A DNA stretch of 64,000 bases from Rhizobium laguerreae (GTDB taxonomy: Bacteria > Pseudomonadota > Alphaproteobacteria > Rhizobiales > Rhizobiaceae): assembly GCF_002008165.1 (NCBI RefSeq), contig NZ_MRDM01000010.1, positions 616,541-680,540 on the forward strand, read 5' to 3'. How positions within the stretch are numbered: the first letter of the stretch is position 1; every line of letters starts with the position of its first letter. Shown in pieces: positions 8,362 through 17,883 of the stretch. The position numbers and the translations under genes were made by a program. The notes beneath the pieces are model-generated. The model was not told the DNA's origin. It made no database searches and saw only the letters and a list, made by a program, of their open reading frames with translations.

Positions 8362-8949
8362 GTGGCAAGGAGAGAAAGTCGGGTTGCAAACGTGACAGTG
8401 AAAGAGAATCTCCGTCCGGGCGGCAGAAGCGCCCGGGTTCAGGCATCGGTACACAAGGCGGTCCGTGAGCTGATGGCCGAGATGAGCCGCGCCGACGTGA
8501 CGATCCCGCTGATTGCCGGCAAGGCGGGGGTAACGCCGTCGACCATCTATCGCCGCTGGGGCGACCTGCAGGAGCTTCTCGCCGATGTCGCCGTCGATCG
8601 GCTGCGGCCGGATATGGAGCCGATCGATGCCGGTAGCGGCAAGGCCGATCTCGAAGCCTGGGCCGAGCAATATGCCGAGGAAATGTCCTCCGGGCCGGGC
8701 CGAGAGATGATCCGCGACGTGCTGGCGGCGCAGGCGGGCGCGAACGCCTGCAAATGCGCTGAATTTACCCGCCAGCAGATCGGCGTCATCGCCGAGAGGG
8801 CAAAGGTCCGCGGCGAGGTCTTTCCGGATGTCGAGCGCGTCATGGACCAAGTCGTGGCGCCGATTATATACCGCATCCTGTTTGGCGACGTGCCGGCGAC
8901 AAGGCGCGTGCGTGATCTGGTTGCGCGTGTCATGAGCGCAACGGACTAG
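8362..8949 (+). CDS. TetR/AcrR-family transcriptional regulator
   Basis: A regulator of up to 195 residues. VHKAVRELMAEMSRADVTIP, LIAGKAGVTPSTIYRRWGD and LQELLADVAVD give the three-helix TetR DNA-binding domain, with the recognition helix at TPSTIYRRW. The C-terminal half is the helical ligand-binding domain and matches the TetR_C subgroup with a YRRWGD signature. The start is uncertain: GTG codons at 8362, 8392 and 8398 are in frame and none has a well-spaced ribosome site. It is divergent from the MFS transporter, its likely target. Confidence 0.85.
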   Translation: MARRESRVANVTVKENLRPGGRSARVQASVHKAVRELMAEMSRADVTIPLIAGKAGVTPSTIYRRWGDLQELLADVAVDRLRPDMEPIDAGSGKADLEAWAEQYAEEMSSGPGREMIRDVLAAQAGANACKCAEFTRQQIGVIAERAKVRGEVFPDVERVMDQVVAPIIYRILFGDVPATRRVRDLVARVMSATD

Positions 8950-9010
8950 AGCAATCCCAGCAAAAGTGCGTAGCGGTTTTGCGTCCGGAATTGCGTGAAA
9001 ACAAGAAGAT

Positions 9011-9048
9011 AGAGCATCTCCGTGTTTCGGAGAAAACGGAAATGCTCT
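9011..9048. repeat. Rhizobial intergenic palindrome (AGAGCAT...ATGCTCT)
   Basis: AGAGCAT (9011-9017) pairs with ATGCTCT (9042-9048), with further pairing CTCCGT/ACGGAA inside. It fills most of the TetR/histidine-kinase gap together with the preceding GCGTAGCGGTTTTGCGTCC segment at about 8966-8985. This is a different palindrome family from the one at 5283, 58038 and 60168. Both genes converge here, so it may lie at the ends of both transcripts. Confidence 0.65.
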
Positions 9049-9059
9049 AAGTTTTTGTG

Positions 9060-12000
9060 TTACTCCGCGGCGGCGCGCTTGAGGCCGGAAATCTGGGTGA
9101 TATAGGCGCGCAGCGCCGCCGGCCGCACCGGCTTGTGCTGGACGGCGATGCCGTATCGCTCGGCCTCGCTGCGCACCTCCGGCGTGCGGTCTGCCGTGAT
9201 CAGCAAAGCGGGGATATCGGCGCCGAACCGCCGGCGCAGATGCAGGATCGCGGCAATTCCGGTGCCGTCGCCGAGATGATAATCGGCGATGACGATGTCA
9301 GGTGATCCCTCCCGGCCATCGAGGGCGGTGACGTCGGCGAGGCAATTGAGCGACTCCACCTCGCAGCCCCAGCCGCTGATCAAGAGCCGCATGCCTTCGA
9401 GGATCTTCGGCTCGTTGTCGATGCAGAGGATCTTCAGCCCGCTGAGCGGCTGGCCGGGGCGGTCGGCGGGCGCAATCGCTGCTGCAGCCGCGGCCGTGCG
9501 CGACACGTCGAGCGGCATGGCAATGCGGAATTCCGTGCCCTTGCCATGCGTCGACTGCAGCTCGACCGGATGGTTGAGCACGCGGGCGATGCGGTCGACG
9601 ATCGACAGGCCGAGCCCGAGGCCGGAGGCGGTTTTCGCGCCTTCGTCCAGCCGCGCAAATTCCTTGAACACAGTGCGGAATTTCGACGGCGGGATGCCGA
9701 TGCCGGAATCGATCACCTGGATGATCACCTGGTTGCCGCGCCGCCGCGCCCCGACCAGCACCTTGCCGGTGATCGTGTATTTGATGGCGTTGGAGACCAG
9801 GTTCTGCACCAGCCGGCGCAGCAGATTGGGATCGGAGCGGACGCGTAGCGACGTCGGCATGACCACCAGCTTCAGCCGCTTTTCACGGGCGATCGGCGCA
9901 AAATCGGTCTGGATACGCTCCAAGAGGTCGGATAGCGCGACGGAGGCGAGCCGCGGCCGCATGGCGCCGGTATCGAGCCTGGATATATCGAGCACCGCGC
10001 CGAGAATGGTCTCGACCGATTCCAGCGCGGAATCGATGTTGCGCACGATCGGGCTGTTCTCGGATTGCGCCATGCGCTCGACCAATGCCGAGGAATAGAG
10101 CCGGGCGGCATTGAGCGGCTGCAGGATATCGTGGCCGGCGGCGGCGAAAAAGCGTGTCTTGCCGATATTCGCCTCGTCGGCGGCGGCGCGCGCCTCGCCG
10201 AGTTCGCGGTTGACGCGGGTAAGCTCTGCCGTACGTTCGGCAACGCGCTGCTCCAGCGTCTCATTCGCCTGTTTCAGCGCTTTGTCGGCGCTGACGCGTT
10301 GGGTGATGTCGGTGAAGGTGGCGACGATGCCCTTGTCGGGCATGGCATTGGAGCGCACCTCGATGATCCGCTCGCCGCCGCCGAGCACCAGCGAAAAAGG
10401 TTTGTCGAGCGTCAGGAAATGCCGCACCGTCTGCTGCAGATCGCCGGGCGGGATGTCGCCTCGCTGGCTGAGCGTCGTGACGATCTCGGACAGGGGAAAG
10501 CCGACCTGGCCGGCATTCTCGGGCAGATCCAGCAGTTGCCGGAAGCGCCGGTTCCAGATCGTCAGCCGGTTGGAGCTGTCGAAGACGGCAATGCCCTGGT
10601 CCATCTGCGACAGCGCGGTCTGCAGCATGTCCTGGTTATATTGCAGCGCCTCGCTTGCCTGATCGAGCAGCCAGGCGGTGTCGGAGGAGGCATCCTCGAT
10701 CTTCTGCAGGATCAACGACAGCACCAGCCGGGCTGAGGACGAGCCGATGGCACTGCCGAGCAGCTGTTCGCTGAAGTGGATGAGCGCCATGTCGGCCGGC
10801 TGCTCGTCTTCGAGCTTGCGGCCGGAACTTTGTTCGTAGGTCGTGAGCGAGCGCTGCATGCGCTCTTCGCCGAGATAGCGCGAGATCGCTGCCTTGAGAT
10901 CGCCGACGCTGATGCGGGTCTTCCAGCCGCGCGTGGCAAATTGCGAACGCGAATGCCGCTTGACGAAGATGCCGGCCTGAATGCGCTCCAGCGGCTTGGC
11001 GTTGCGGGTGAGCGAGCCGACGACGAAGAAGGCGCTGTTGACCATCAGGCTCATCGCCGTCGCATTGACCAGCGGATCGGCGTCGGGCGCGGTGAACAGC
11101 GTGGTCCCGGGAAAGATGAAGCCGAGCACGGCGCTCGCCACATAGGAATAATCGGGGCCGCCGAGCGAGGGCAGGAACAGCAGGTAGATCCAGATGACGA
11201 AGCCGGAGGTCAGCCCGAGGATCGCGCCGCGCGCATTCGCCCGCCGCCAGATCAGCCCGCCGAACAGCGCTGGGGCGATTTGCGCGATCGCGGCAAAGGA
11301 AAGAAGGCCGATCGAGGCAAGGCCGGCGGTGCTGTCGGTCGAGCGGTAATAGGCATAACCGAACAGCAGCACGGCGAAAATGGCGCTGCGGCGGATGTTG
11401 AGCAGCGTCTTGGCGAAATTGTCGCGCTGGCCGGCGCGGCCGGCGAGTTTGCGCCTGAGGAAGATCGGCATGATGATGTCGTTCGACACCATGATCGACA
11501 GTGCGACGGAATCGACGATGACCATCGCCGTTGCGGCGGAGAAACCGCCGATGAAGATGATCAGCGAAATGACGGGCATCTGGCCGGCAAGCGGCAGCGA
11601 CAGCATGTAGAAATCGGCATTGCCGGTGCCGCCGAAGGTCAAGAGTCCGCCGATTGCCACCGGCAGCACGAAGAGATTGATGGCGATGAGATAGGTGGGA
11701 AACAGGAAACCTGCGAGTTTCAGCTGTTTCGGAGTTCGGTTTTCGACAACCGTCACATGGAATTGCCGCGGCAGCAGGATAATCGCAAAGGCCGACAAGA
11801 TGATCAGGGTGATCCAGCGGCTGATCGGCGTATGGTAGCTGAGCGCCGACATGACCAGCTCGTTGTCGACGGTCTTGCGCCAGAGATCAGTCGGACCGTC
11901 GAACAGAAACCAGACGACGCAGACGCCGGCTGTCAGGAAGGCGACGAGCTTGACCACTGATTCCATAGAGACGGCGAGGATCAGGCCATCCTGATGCTCC

Positions 12001-12575
12001 GTCGCATCCGTATGCCGCGTGCCGAACATGATGGCGAAACAGGCAAGCACCAGCGTCGCGGCGAGCGGCAGGTCGAGGAAATAGAGATTGCCGCTGCCTA
12101 TGCCGTAATCGGACGGATTGACCATGGCGCTGACGGTGCTCGAGATCGCCTTGAGCTGCAGCGCGATATAAGGAATGGCGCCGATCAGCGAGATCAGTGC
12201 GACGATCGTGGCGACCGTCGGGTTCTTGCCGTAGCGCGCCGCGACGAAATCGGCGACCGAGGTGAGCTTCTCCGCCTTGGCGAGCTCGATGATGCGGCGA
12301 AGCAGCGGCATGCCGAGCGTGAAGACCAGGATCGGGCCGATATAGATGCCGGCAAATTCAAGGCCGCGCTGCGCCGCAAGCCCGACGCTGCCGAAATAGG
12401 TCCAGGAGGTGCAGTAGATCGCGAGGCTCAGCGCATAGACCACCGGCCATCCGCCCAGCGTGCCCGGGCCGAGCGTGCCCTGGCCGCGGTTCTTGCGGTC
12501 GCCATAGCTTGCCACGGCGAAAAGCAGAAGCAGATAGCCGAAGGCAGACGCGAATATGACCCAGCCTGGAAGCAT
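9060..12575 (-). CDS. Transporter-coupled hybrid sensor histidine kinase (SSS-PAS-HisKA-HATPase-REC)
   Basis: A 1171-residue membrane sensor. Residues 1 to about 500 form a sodium:solute symporter-like module with some 12-13 membrane spans, as in CbrA-type kinases. A PAS domain lies at about 640-760 and ends in a coiled coil. AAAGHDILQPLNA holds the phosphorylated histidine near 815. NLVSNAIKYT (N929 region), DSGIGI and GLGLGLSIV are the ATP-binding boxes. A receiver domain fills about 1040-1165, with Asp near 1098 in IADYHLGDG and Lys in HKPVRP. The ATG has GGAGGG upstream. No separate response regulator is adjacent. It probably senses transport or availability of a small molecule. Confidence 0.92.
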   Translation of the reverse strand: MLPGWVIFASAFGYLLLLFAVASYGDRKNRGQGTLGPGTLGGWPVVYALSLAIYCTSWTYFGSVGLAAQRGLEFAGIYIGPILVFTLGMPLLRRIIELAKAEKLTSVADFVAARYGKNPTVATIVALISLIGAIPYIALQLKAISSTVSAMVNPSDYGIGSGNLYFLDLPLAATLVLACFAIMFGTRHTDATEHQDGLILAVSMESVVKLVAFLTAGVCVVWFLFDGPTDLWRKTVDNELVMSALSYHTPISRWITLIILSAFAIILLPRQFHVTVVENRTPKQLKLAGFLFPTYLIAINLFVLPVAIGGLLTFGGTGNADFYMLSLPLAGQMPVISLIIFIGGFSAATAMVIVDSVALSIMVSNDIIMPIFLRRKLAGRAGQRDNFAKTLLNIRRSAIFAVLLFGYAYYRSTDSTAGLASIGLLSFAAIAQIAPALFGGLIWRRANARGAILGLTSGFVIWIYLLFLPSLGGPDYSYVASAVLGFIFPGTTLFTAPDADPLVNATAMSLMVNSAFFVVGSLTRNAKPLERIQAGIFVKRHSRSQFATRGWKTRISVGDLKAAISRYLGEERMQRSLTTYEQSSGRKLEDEQPADMALIHFSEQLLGSAIGSSSARLVLSLILQKIEDASSDTAWLLDQASEALQYNQDMLQTALSQMDQGIAVFDSSNRLTIWNRRFRQLLDLPENAGQVGFPLSEIVTTLSQRGDIPPGDLQQTVRHFLTLDKPFSLVLGGGERIIEVRSNAMPDKGIVATFTDITQRVSADKALKQANETLEQRVAERTAELTRVNRELGEARAAADEANIGKTRFFAAAGHDILQPLNAARLYSSALVERMAQSENSPIVRNIDSALESVETILGAVLDISRLDTGAMRPRLASVALSDLLERIQTDFAPIAREKRLKLVVMPTSLRVRSDPNLLRRLVQNLVSNAIKYTITGKVLVGARRRGNQVIIQVIDSGIGIPPSKFRTVFKEFARLDEGAKTASGLGLGLSIVDRIARVLNHPVELQSTHGKGTEFRIAMPLDVSRTAAAAAAIAPADRPGQPLSGLKILCIDNEPKILEGMRLLISGWGCEVESLNCLADVTALDGREGSPDIVIADYHLGDGTGIAAILHLRRRFGADIPALLITADRTPEVRSEAERYGIAVQHKPVRPAALRAYITQISGLKRAAAE

Positions 12576-12782
12576 TGACCCTCCGCCGGCGGAAACCCGC
12601 CGGGACCTCCCGCAACGCGGGTCAGCTTAAGTCATTTCAGGCACTTTGAAAATTGCTGGCCATCTAGGCCTTAAGTCAAAGACCGCGGGGGAGGTATTGC
12701 CGAATAATTGCGATTGCCGATTGATTAATTGCAATGAAGATGTAGCTAATTAACACAATTGTATCAAAGGGAGACGGATCCG

Positions 12783-13220
12783 ATGCTCAATGAGTTCAAG
12801 GCCTTTATCGCCCGTGGCAATGTCATGGATCTTGCAGTCGGCGTCATCATCGGCGGCGCCTTTGGCGGCATCGTCAAATCTTTGGTGGATGACCTTATTA
12901 TGCCGATCGTCGGCGCCATTTTCGGCGGCTTCGATTTTTCGAATTACTTCCTCCCACTCTCGTCGGCCGTCAACGCGCAGTCGCTCGCCGCCGCCCGCGA
13001 GCAGGGAGCGGTGTTTGCCTATGGCAGCTTCCTCACCGTGCTCATCAACTTTCTCATTCTCGCCTGGATCATCTTTCTGATGGTCAAGGGCGTGAACACC
13101 CTGCGTGCCCAGGTCGAGCGCCAGGAAAAGGCGGCACCGGAGGAGCTGCCAGCGCCGCCGGCAGACGTTCAGCTGCTGACGGAAATCCGCGATCTTCTCG
13201 CCACGCGCCCGACGGCTTGA
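12783..13220 (+). CDS. mscL: Large-conductance mechanosensitive channel MscL
   Basis: A 145-residue inner-membrane channel that opens under membrane tension to release solutes on osmotic downshift. The N-terminal amphipathic helix [20 protein letters not shown] leads into TM1 ([20 protein letters not shown]) with the glycine-rich pore constriction. A periplasmic loop follows, then TM2 near residues 75-100 and a charged cytoplasmic helix at the end. The frame is open from 12759, but ATG 12783 has a GGGAGA site and gives the family start. It stands alone between divergent and unrelated genes. Confidence 0.97.
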   Translation: MLNEFKAFIARGNVMDLAVGVIIGGAFGGIVKSLVDDLIMPIVGAIFGGFDFSNYFLPLSSAVNAQSLAAAREQGAVFAYGSFLTVLINFLILAWIIFLMVKGVNTLRAQVERQEKAAPEELPAPPADVQLLTEIRDLLATRPTA

Positions 13221-13331
13221 TCCCGTCCGCTTCGGCCGGGCTTATTCATCACCAAAATCGATATGCCATCACTGGATGTCATGGGATTTGCCGGCGCAAA
13301 TCCGCTATGAAGGCGGAAACCGGAGATATGC

Positions 13332-14498
13332 ATGTCGATTGTCAGCAGCCTCAGCCCGCGCGCCCTGGCGGCGCCCGAAAGCGGGATCGTCGAACTCGTC
13401 AACTATGCCCGTGGCCGCGAAGGCCTGCTGCCGCTCTGGGTGGGTGAGGGCGATCTGCCGACGCCTGAATTCATCAGCAGAGCGGCGATGGATGCGCTTG
13501 CCGCCGGCGAGACCTTTTACACCTGGCAGCGCGGCATTCCGGAGCTTCGCCAGGCGCTTTCCGATTATTACAACAGACATTTCGAAATCCGGCTTCCGGT
13601 CGAGCATTTCTACGTCACCGGCTCCGGCATGCAGGCGATCCAGATCGCCGTGCAGGCGCTGACCTCGCCCGGCGACGAACTGGTTTACCTCTCGCCTTCC
13701 TGGCCGAACATTGCCGCCGCCCTCGAGATAGCAGGTGCGCGTTCGCTCAGTGTCGAGCTGCAGTTTGAAGGTGGCAAATGGGCGGTCGATCTTGGCCGCA
13801 TCGAAACCGCGATCACCCCGAAGACCAAGGGCATATTCATCAACACGCCGTCGAACCCGACGGGCTGGACGGCAACGAAGCAGGATCTTGGCGATATCCT
13901 GGCGCTTGCCCGCAAGCATGACCTCTGGATCCTGGCAGATGAAATCTACGCCCGCTATTATTTTGCCGGCGGCCGCGCGCCCTCTTTCCTCGATGTGATG
14001 GACGAGGGTGACAAGATCATCTTCGTCAATTCCTTCTCGAAGAACTGGTCGATGACCGGCTGGCGCGTCGGCTGGATCGTCGCGCCCCCTGAAATGGGCC
14101 AGGTGCTCGAAAACCTCATTCAGTATTCGACATCGGGGGTGGCGCAGTTCATGCAGAAGGGCGCTGTCGCAGCCCTTGATCAAGGCGACGATTTCGTCGC
14201 TGCCAATATTGCCAAGGCGGCCCGCTCCCGCGATATCCTCTGCGATGCGCTAATTGCCACGAACCGCGTCGAGACGCTGAAACCGGATGGCGCGATCTAT
14301 GCTTTCCTGAAGATCGACGGCGTCGCCGACAGCCGCAAGGCAGCGCTCGACATCGTCGACAAGACAGGCGTCGGGCTTGCACCCGGAACAGCCTTCGGAC
14401 CGGGCGGCGAACTCTTCCTGCGCGCCTGCTTCCTACGTGACCCCACGCAGGTTGCGGTCGCGGCCGAGCGCCTCTGCAACTATATCCTCAAGCTCTGA
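13332..14498 (+). CDS. PLP-dependent aminotransferase, class I/II
   Basis: A 388-residue fold-type I aminotransferase. The PLP-binding lysine is in NSFSKNWSMTGWRVGW, NTPSNPTG binds the cofactor and substrate carboxylate, and ILADEIYARY carries the Asp that pairs with the pyridine nitrogen. FLRACF near the end holds the conserved arginine. It is closest by eye to aspartate/aromatic aminotransferases of alphaproteobacteria, but the amino acid partner cannot be assigned. GGAGATATGC precedes the ATG. It is a single-gene unit downstream of mscL. Confidence 0.92.
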   Translation: MSIVSSLSPRALAAPESGIVELVNYARGREGLLPLWVGEGDLPTPEFISRAAMDALAAGETFYTWQRGIPELRQALSDYYNRHFEIRLPVEHFYVTGSGMQAIQIAVQALTSPGDELVYLSPSWPNIAAALEIAGARSLSVELQFEGGKWAVDLGRIETAITPKTKGIFINTPSNPTGWTATKQDLGDILALARKHDLWILADEIYARYYFAGGRAPSFLDVMDEGDKIIFVNSFSKNWSMTGWRVGWIVAPPEMGQVLENLIQYSTSGVAQFMQKGAVAALDQGDDFVAANIAKAARSRDILCDALIATNRVETLKPDGAIYAFLKIDGVADSRKAALDIVDKTGVGLAPGTAFGPGGELFLRACFLRDPTQVAVAAERLCNYILKL

Positions 14499-14659
14499 GA
14501 AGCGTCGGCCAAGCCGATTTTGTGCCGAAATCGCCGGATCGATAAAACTCTAGCAAAGCCCGAAATCGGCCTCTAACCACGACTCCAAACATACCCGTTC
14601 AAAGGCCTTCCAAAGGCCGTGCGATAAGAAAATTGGAAAGAAAAACCGGCGCCTGATGC

Positions 14660-14686
14660 CCCTGCTTCTAAAAAACGAAAGCAGGG
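14660..14686 (+). promoter_or_regulatory. Hairpin sequestering the galE ribosome site
   Basis: CCCTGCTT (14660-14667) pairs perfectly with AAGCAGGG (14679-14686). The right arm is the only purine-rich ribosome-binding sequence for the galE start at 14696. A second small hairpin, GGCCTT with AAGGCC, lies at 14604-14618. Folding would hide the ribosome site, so translation may depend on temperature, a ligand or an RNA partner. Confidence 0.5.
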
Positions 14687-14695
14687 ATGCGGGAC

Positions 14696-15730
14696 ATGGC
14701 GGTTTTGGTGACGGGCGGGGCCGGTTATATCGGCAGTCACATGGTTTGGGCGCTGCTGGATGCAGGCGAGGATGTGGTCGTGCTCGACCGTCTCTCCACA
14801 GGCTTTCGCTGGGCCGTGGCGCCGGCGGCGCGCTTCTATCTCGGCGACGTTGCCGATCCCGATATTTTGAAAAAGGTCTTCATCGAAAACGACATAGAGG
14901 CGATCATCCATTTCGCCGGCTCCGCCGTCGTCCCGGTCTCGGTCGCCGATCCGCTCTCCTACTACGACAACAATTCCGGCAAGACCCGGGCGCTGCTGAG
15001 CGCTTCGGTCAAGGCCGGTATCCGCAACTTCGTCTTCTCCTCGACGGCGGCCGTCTACGGCCAGCAAAAGACCGACCTGCCGGTGAAGGAGACGGCCCCC
15101 CTCAACCCGGAAAATCCTTACGGCCAGTCGAAGCTGATGACCGAGTTCATGCTGCGCGACGCCGCCGCCGCCTATGATTTCAACTATGTCGCGCTTCGCT
15201 ACTTCAACGTCGCCGGCGCCGACCCGCACCACCGCGCCGGCCAGTCGACCTCAGGCGCCACGCACCTCATCAAGGTCGCCTGCGAGGCAGCGCTCGGCAG
15301 GCGCGACAGCGTCAATGTCTACGGCATCGATTATCCCACCCATGACGGCACCGGCGTGCGCGACTACATCCATGTCAGCGATCTTGTCGATGCGCATCTG
15401 AAAGCGCTGCAGCACCTGCGCAGGGATAAGGGTTCACTCGTTGCCAATTGCGGTTATGGCAGCGGCTATTCCGTGCTCGACGTGCTGAACATGGTCACCC
15501 GCCTGCACGGACATTCCTTCAAGATCCACATGGCGCCGCGGCGCGCCGGCGATTCGGCAAGCGTCGTCGCCGACGCTTCCCTCGCCCGGCAGGTGCTCGA
15601 CTGGAAGCCCAAATACGATTCGCTGGAAACCATCGTCCAGAGCTCGCTCGATTGGGAACTGTTCCTTTCGAACAAGAATGTCGACGACCTGCACAGCATC
15701 CACCGGGCACTCGCCGCCGCGTCCTTCTGA
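14696..15730 (+). CDS. galE: UDP-glucose 4-epimerase
   Basis: A 344-residue short-chain dehydrogenase-type epimerase that interconverts UDP-glucose and UDP-galactose and so feeds exopolysaccharide and LPS synthesis (called exoB in rhizobia). VTGGAGYIGSH binds NAD, the catalytic Ser/Tyr/Lys triad appears as FSSTAAVYG and ENPYGQSK, and RYFNVAGADP and DYIHVSDL are family hallmarks. An in-frame ATG also exists at 14687. The start at 14696 was chosen because AGCAGGG ends at 14686, nine bases upstream of 14696, and would touch the earlier codon. The ribosome site can fold into a hairpin. The GGDEF-EAL gene follows on the same strand. Confidence 0.94.
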   Translation: MAVLVTGGAGYIGSHMVWALLDAGEDVVVLDRLSTGFRWAVAPAARFYLGDVADPDILKKVFIENDIEAIIHFAGSAVVPVSVADPLSYYDNNSGKTRALLSASVKAGIRNFVFSSTAAVYGQQKTDLPVKETAPLNPENPYGQSKLMTEFMLRDAAAAYDFNYVALRYFNVAGADPHHRAGQSTSGATHLIKVACEAALGRRDSVNVYGIDYPTHDGTGVRDYIHVSDLVDAHLKALQHLRRDKGSLVANCGYGSGYSVLDVLNMVTRLHGHSFKIHMAPRRAGDSASVVADASLARQVLDWKPKYDSLETIVQSSLDWELFLSNKNVDDLHSIHRALAAASF

Positions 15731-15838
15731 TCCAGGAACCCGTTTATCATCCCCGCGCCCGCGGGGGCCGCATGCCGTCACGTGAATAAGGAAAAATCAA
15801 GCTTTCTCTGGCTGGCTCTGGCCAACGGAAAAGAGAAG

Positions 15839-17800
15839 ATGAAGAACTTTCTGGCCTCATTGCAGCTGCAAAAAGACAATCCGACGCTTCTGCTGGCGCA
15901 GTTCAGGGCCCTGTCGTCGCAGATTCCCATTCTCTATGTCCTGTTGGTCATCAACGCCCTTGCGGTGGCGATCACCCACCTCAAATCCGCGCCCCTTTGG
16001 CTCTCGCTCTACATTCCCGTGGCCTTGAGCGTCGTCTGTGTCTTCCGTCTCTGCTGGTGGGAGATCCGGGGCAAGGAAAACGTCACCGCCGAGCGGGCCT
16101 ACAGGCTGATGAAGCTCACGATATCAGGGGCCGGCATCCTGGCCGTCGCTTTCGGCAGCTGGGCGATCGCGCTTTACCAATATGGCGACGCTTCCCAGCA
16201 GGGCCAGATCGCCTATTTCCTCGTCGTGACGGGCATTTCCTGCATCTTTTGCCTGATGCACCTGCCGATGGCGGCGGCGCTCACCACGGTCATCACCTTC
16301 TCGGCCATGGTCGCGACCTTCTTGTTCTCAGGCAATCCCGTTTTCGTGGCGACGGCCATCAGCGGCCTCTTCCTGATCCTGCCCTTCCTCAGGGTGATCA
16401 ACAGCTATTTCCAGAATTTCGTCGGTCTCGTGCAATTGACCGAGGAGCTGAAGAAGAAGCAGGCGGAGGCCGAGGAACTGAACCTCGTCAACAGCCGCAA
16501 TGCGCTGCATGACCAGCTGACCGGCCTTGCCAATCGCCGCAGCTTCTTTCTCTCGCTGGAAAAACGGCTGCAGAAGGATCCGTCCTCGCCGCCCGTCCTC
16601 GGCATTCTCGATCTCGACGGCTTCAAGCCTGTTAACGACGTCTTCGGCCATGCCGCCGGCGACCTCGTGCTCAAGGAGACGGCGCGCCGCTTCGTCGCGC
16701 TGGTCGGCGAAGAGGGCATCGTCTCCCGTCTCGGCGGCGATGAGTTCGGGATCATCTTCCCCTGTTCGATGACACGCAAGGCGATCGCCGATCTCGGCCT
16801 GGCGCTCTGTGCGGCCGTCCGCGACCCTTTCGAAATTCCCGACGGCTCGGTCCGCGTTTTCGGCTCCTGCGGCATCGTCTATCCCGATATCGGCACTTAC
16901 GCCGCCGAGGATCTCTACGAGAAGGCGGATTTCGCCCTCTACCAGGTCAAGAGCAAGCGCAGCAGCGGCGTCGAATTCTTCTCGGCCGAGCACGAGAAGA
17001 TCCTGACGCAGCGCTACCTGATCGAACTCGAGCTGCAGGCGAATGATTTCGCCAAGGAATTGAAACTCGAGTATCAGCCGATCGTCGAGCTGAAGAGCGG
17101 CCGCGTCGTCGCCTACGAGGCGCTCGCCCGCTGGGACAGCGCCCGCTTCGGCCGCATCAGTCCAGACGCCTTCATTCCGGCGGCCGAGCGCACGGCCGTC
17201 ATCGGCCGCATGACGCGCATCCTTTTCGCCAAGGCGCTCGAAGCGCTGGCGATCATTCCACGGCATCTCAGGCTGTCCTTCAATCTCTCGGCGCGCGATA
17301 TCTGCGACCACGAGACCTCGATGGCGCTGCTGGCCATGATCACCCGCTCCGGCATTGATCCGAAGCGCATCGAATTCGAGATTACCGAGACCGCATTGCT
17401 CTCCGATTTCGACACCGCCGACCAGGTGATCACTATGCTGCGCGCTGCCGGCATCTCGATCGCGCTCGACGATTTCGGCACCGGCTATTCGAGCCTCAGC
17501 CATATTCATCGTCTCGGCTTCGACAAGCTGAAGATCGACAAGTCCTTCGTGGTGAATTTCGATCGTGACGCCCGTTGCATGAACATCACCCGCTCGGTCG
17601 CCAATCTCTGCCAGAATCTCGGCATTGCCTCCGTCGCCGAAGGCATCGAAAGCGAAGAGATCGCCGAGGGATTGAAGGCGATGGGCGTTCGTCTGGCGCA
17701 GGGCTATCATTTCTCGCGGCCGCTGCCGCTCGAACTTGCCATCGATTACGCCGCCCGGTGCGAGGCCGATGCCTCCGCCCGTAATTCGCTGTCTGCCTGA
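15839..17800 (+). CDS. Membrane GGDEF-EAL cyclic-di-GMP protein
   Basis: A 653-residue protein with about five N-terminal membrane spans (to about residue 195), a coiled linker, a GGDEF domain and an EAL domain. The cyclase active site is complete (SRLGGDEFG), but the RxxD inhibitory site expected just before it is absent (GEEG). The phosphodiesterase site also looks complete: YEALARW, FNLSARD, EFEITETALL, DDFGTGYSS and the lysine in KLKIDKSF. Either activity is possible. An in-frame GTG at 15782 lacks a ribosome site, whereas ATG 15839 follows AAGAGAAG. It lies after galE, which fits control of polysaccharide or motility. Confidence 0.92.
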   Translation: MKNFLASLQLQKDNPTLLLAQFRALSSQIPILYVLLVINALAVAITHLKSAPLWLSLYIPVALSVVCVFRLCWWEIRGKENVTAERAYRLMKLTISGAGILAVAFGSWAIALYQYGDASQQGQIAYFLVVTGISCIFCLMHLPMAAALTTVITFSAMVATFLFSGNPVFVATAISGLFLILPFLRVINSYFQNFVGLVQLTEELKKKQAEAEELNLVNSRNALHDQLTGLANRRSFFLSLEKRLQKDPSSPPVLGILDLDGFKPVNDVFGHAAGDLVLKETARRFVALVGEEGIVSRLGGDEFGIIFPCSMTRKAIADLGLALCAAVRDPFEIPDGSVRVFGSCGIVYPDIGTYAAEDLYEKADFALYQVKSKRSSGVEFFSAEHEKILTQRYLIELELQANDFAKELKLEYQPIVELKSGRVVAYEALARWDSARFGRISPDAFIPAAERTAVIGRMTRILFAKALEALAIIPRHLRLSFNLSARDICDHETSMALLAMITRSGIDPKRIEFEITETALLSDFDTADQVITMLRAAGISIALDDFGTGYSSLSHIHRLGFDKLKIDKSFVVNFDRDARCMNITRSVANLCQNLGIASVAEGIESEEIAEGLKAMGVRLAQGYHFSRPLPLELAIDYAARCEADASARNSLSA

Positions 17801-17883
17801 ACGATCGATCTCGATCCGCCGCAAATCGACTGGAGTGATGCTTCACCGTCGTCTATTCATGGTCTCAACAGATGAGGTGGACC

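Noticed and set aside
10776..11960. 394-codon plus-strand frame inside the hybrid kinase gene
   Set aside because: It runs antisense through the kinase membrane and linker regions and has the charged low-complexity look of a shadow frame.
16328..17824. 498-codon minus-strand open frame
   Set aside because: Antisense shadow of the GGDEF-EAL gene; composition is Arg/Gly/Glu-rich and no motif is present.
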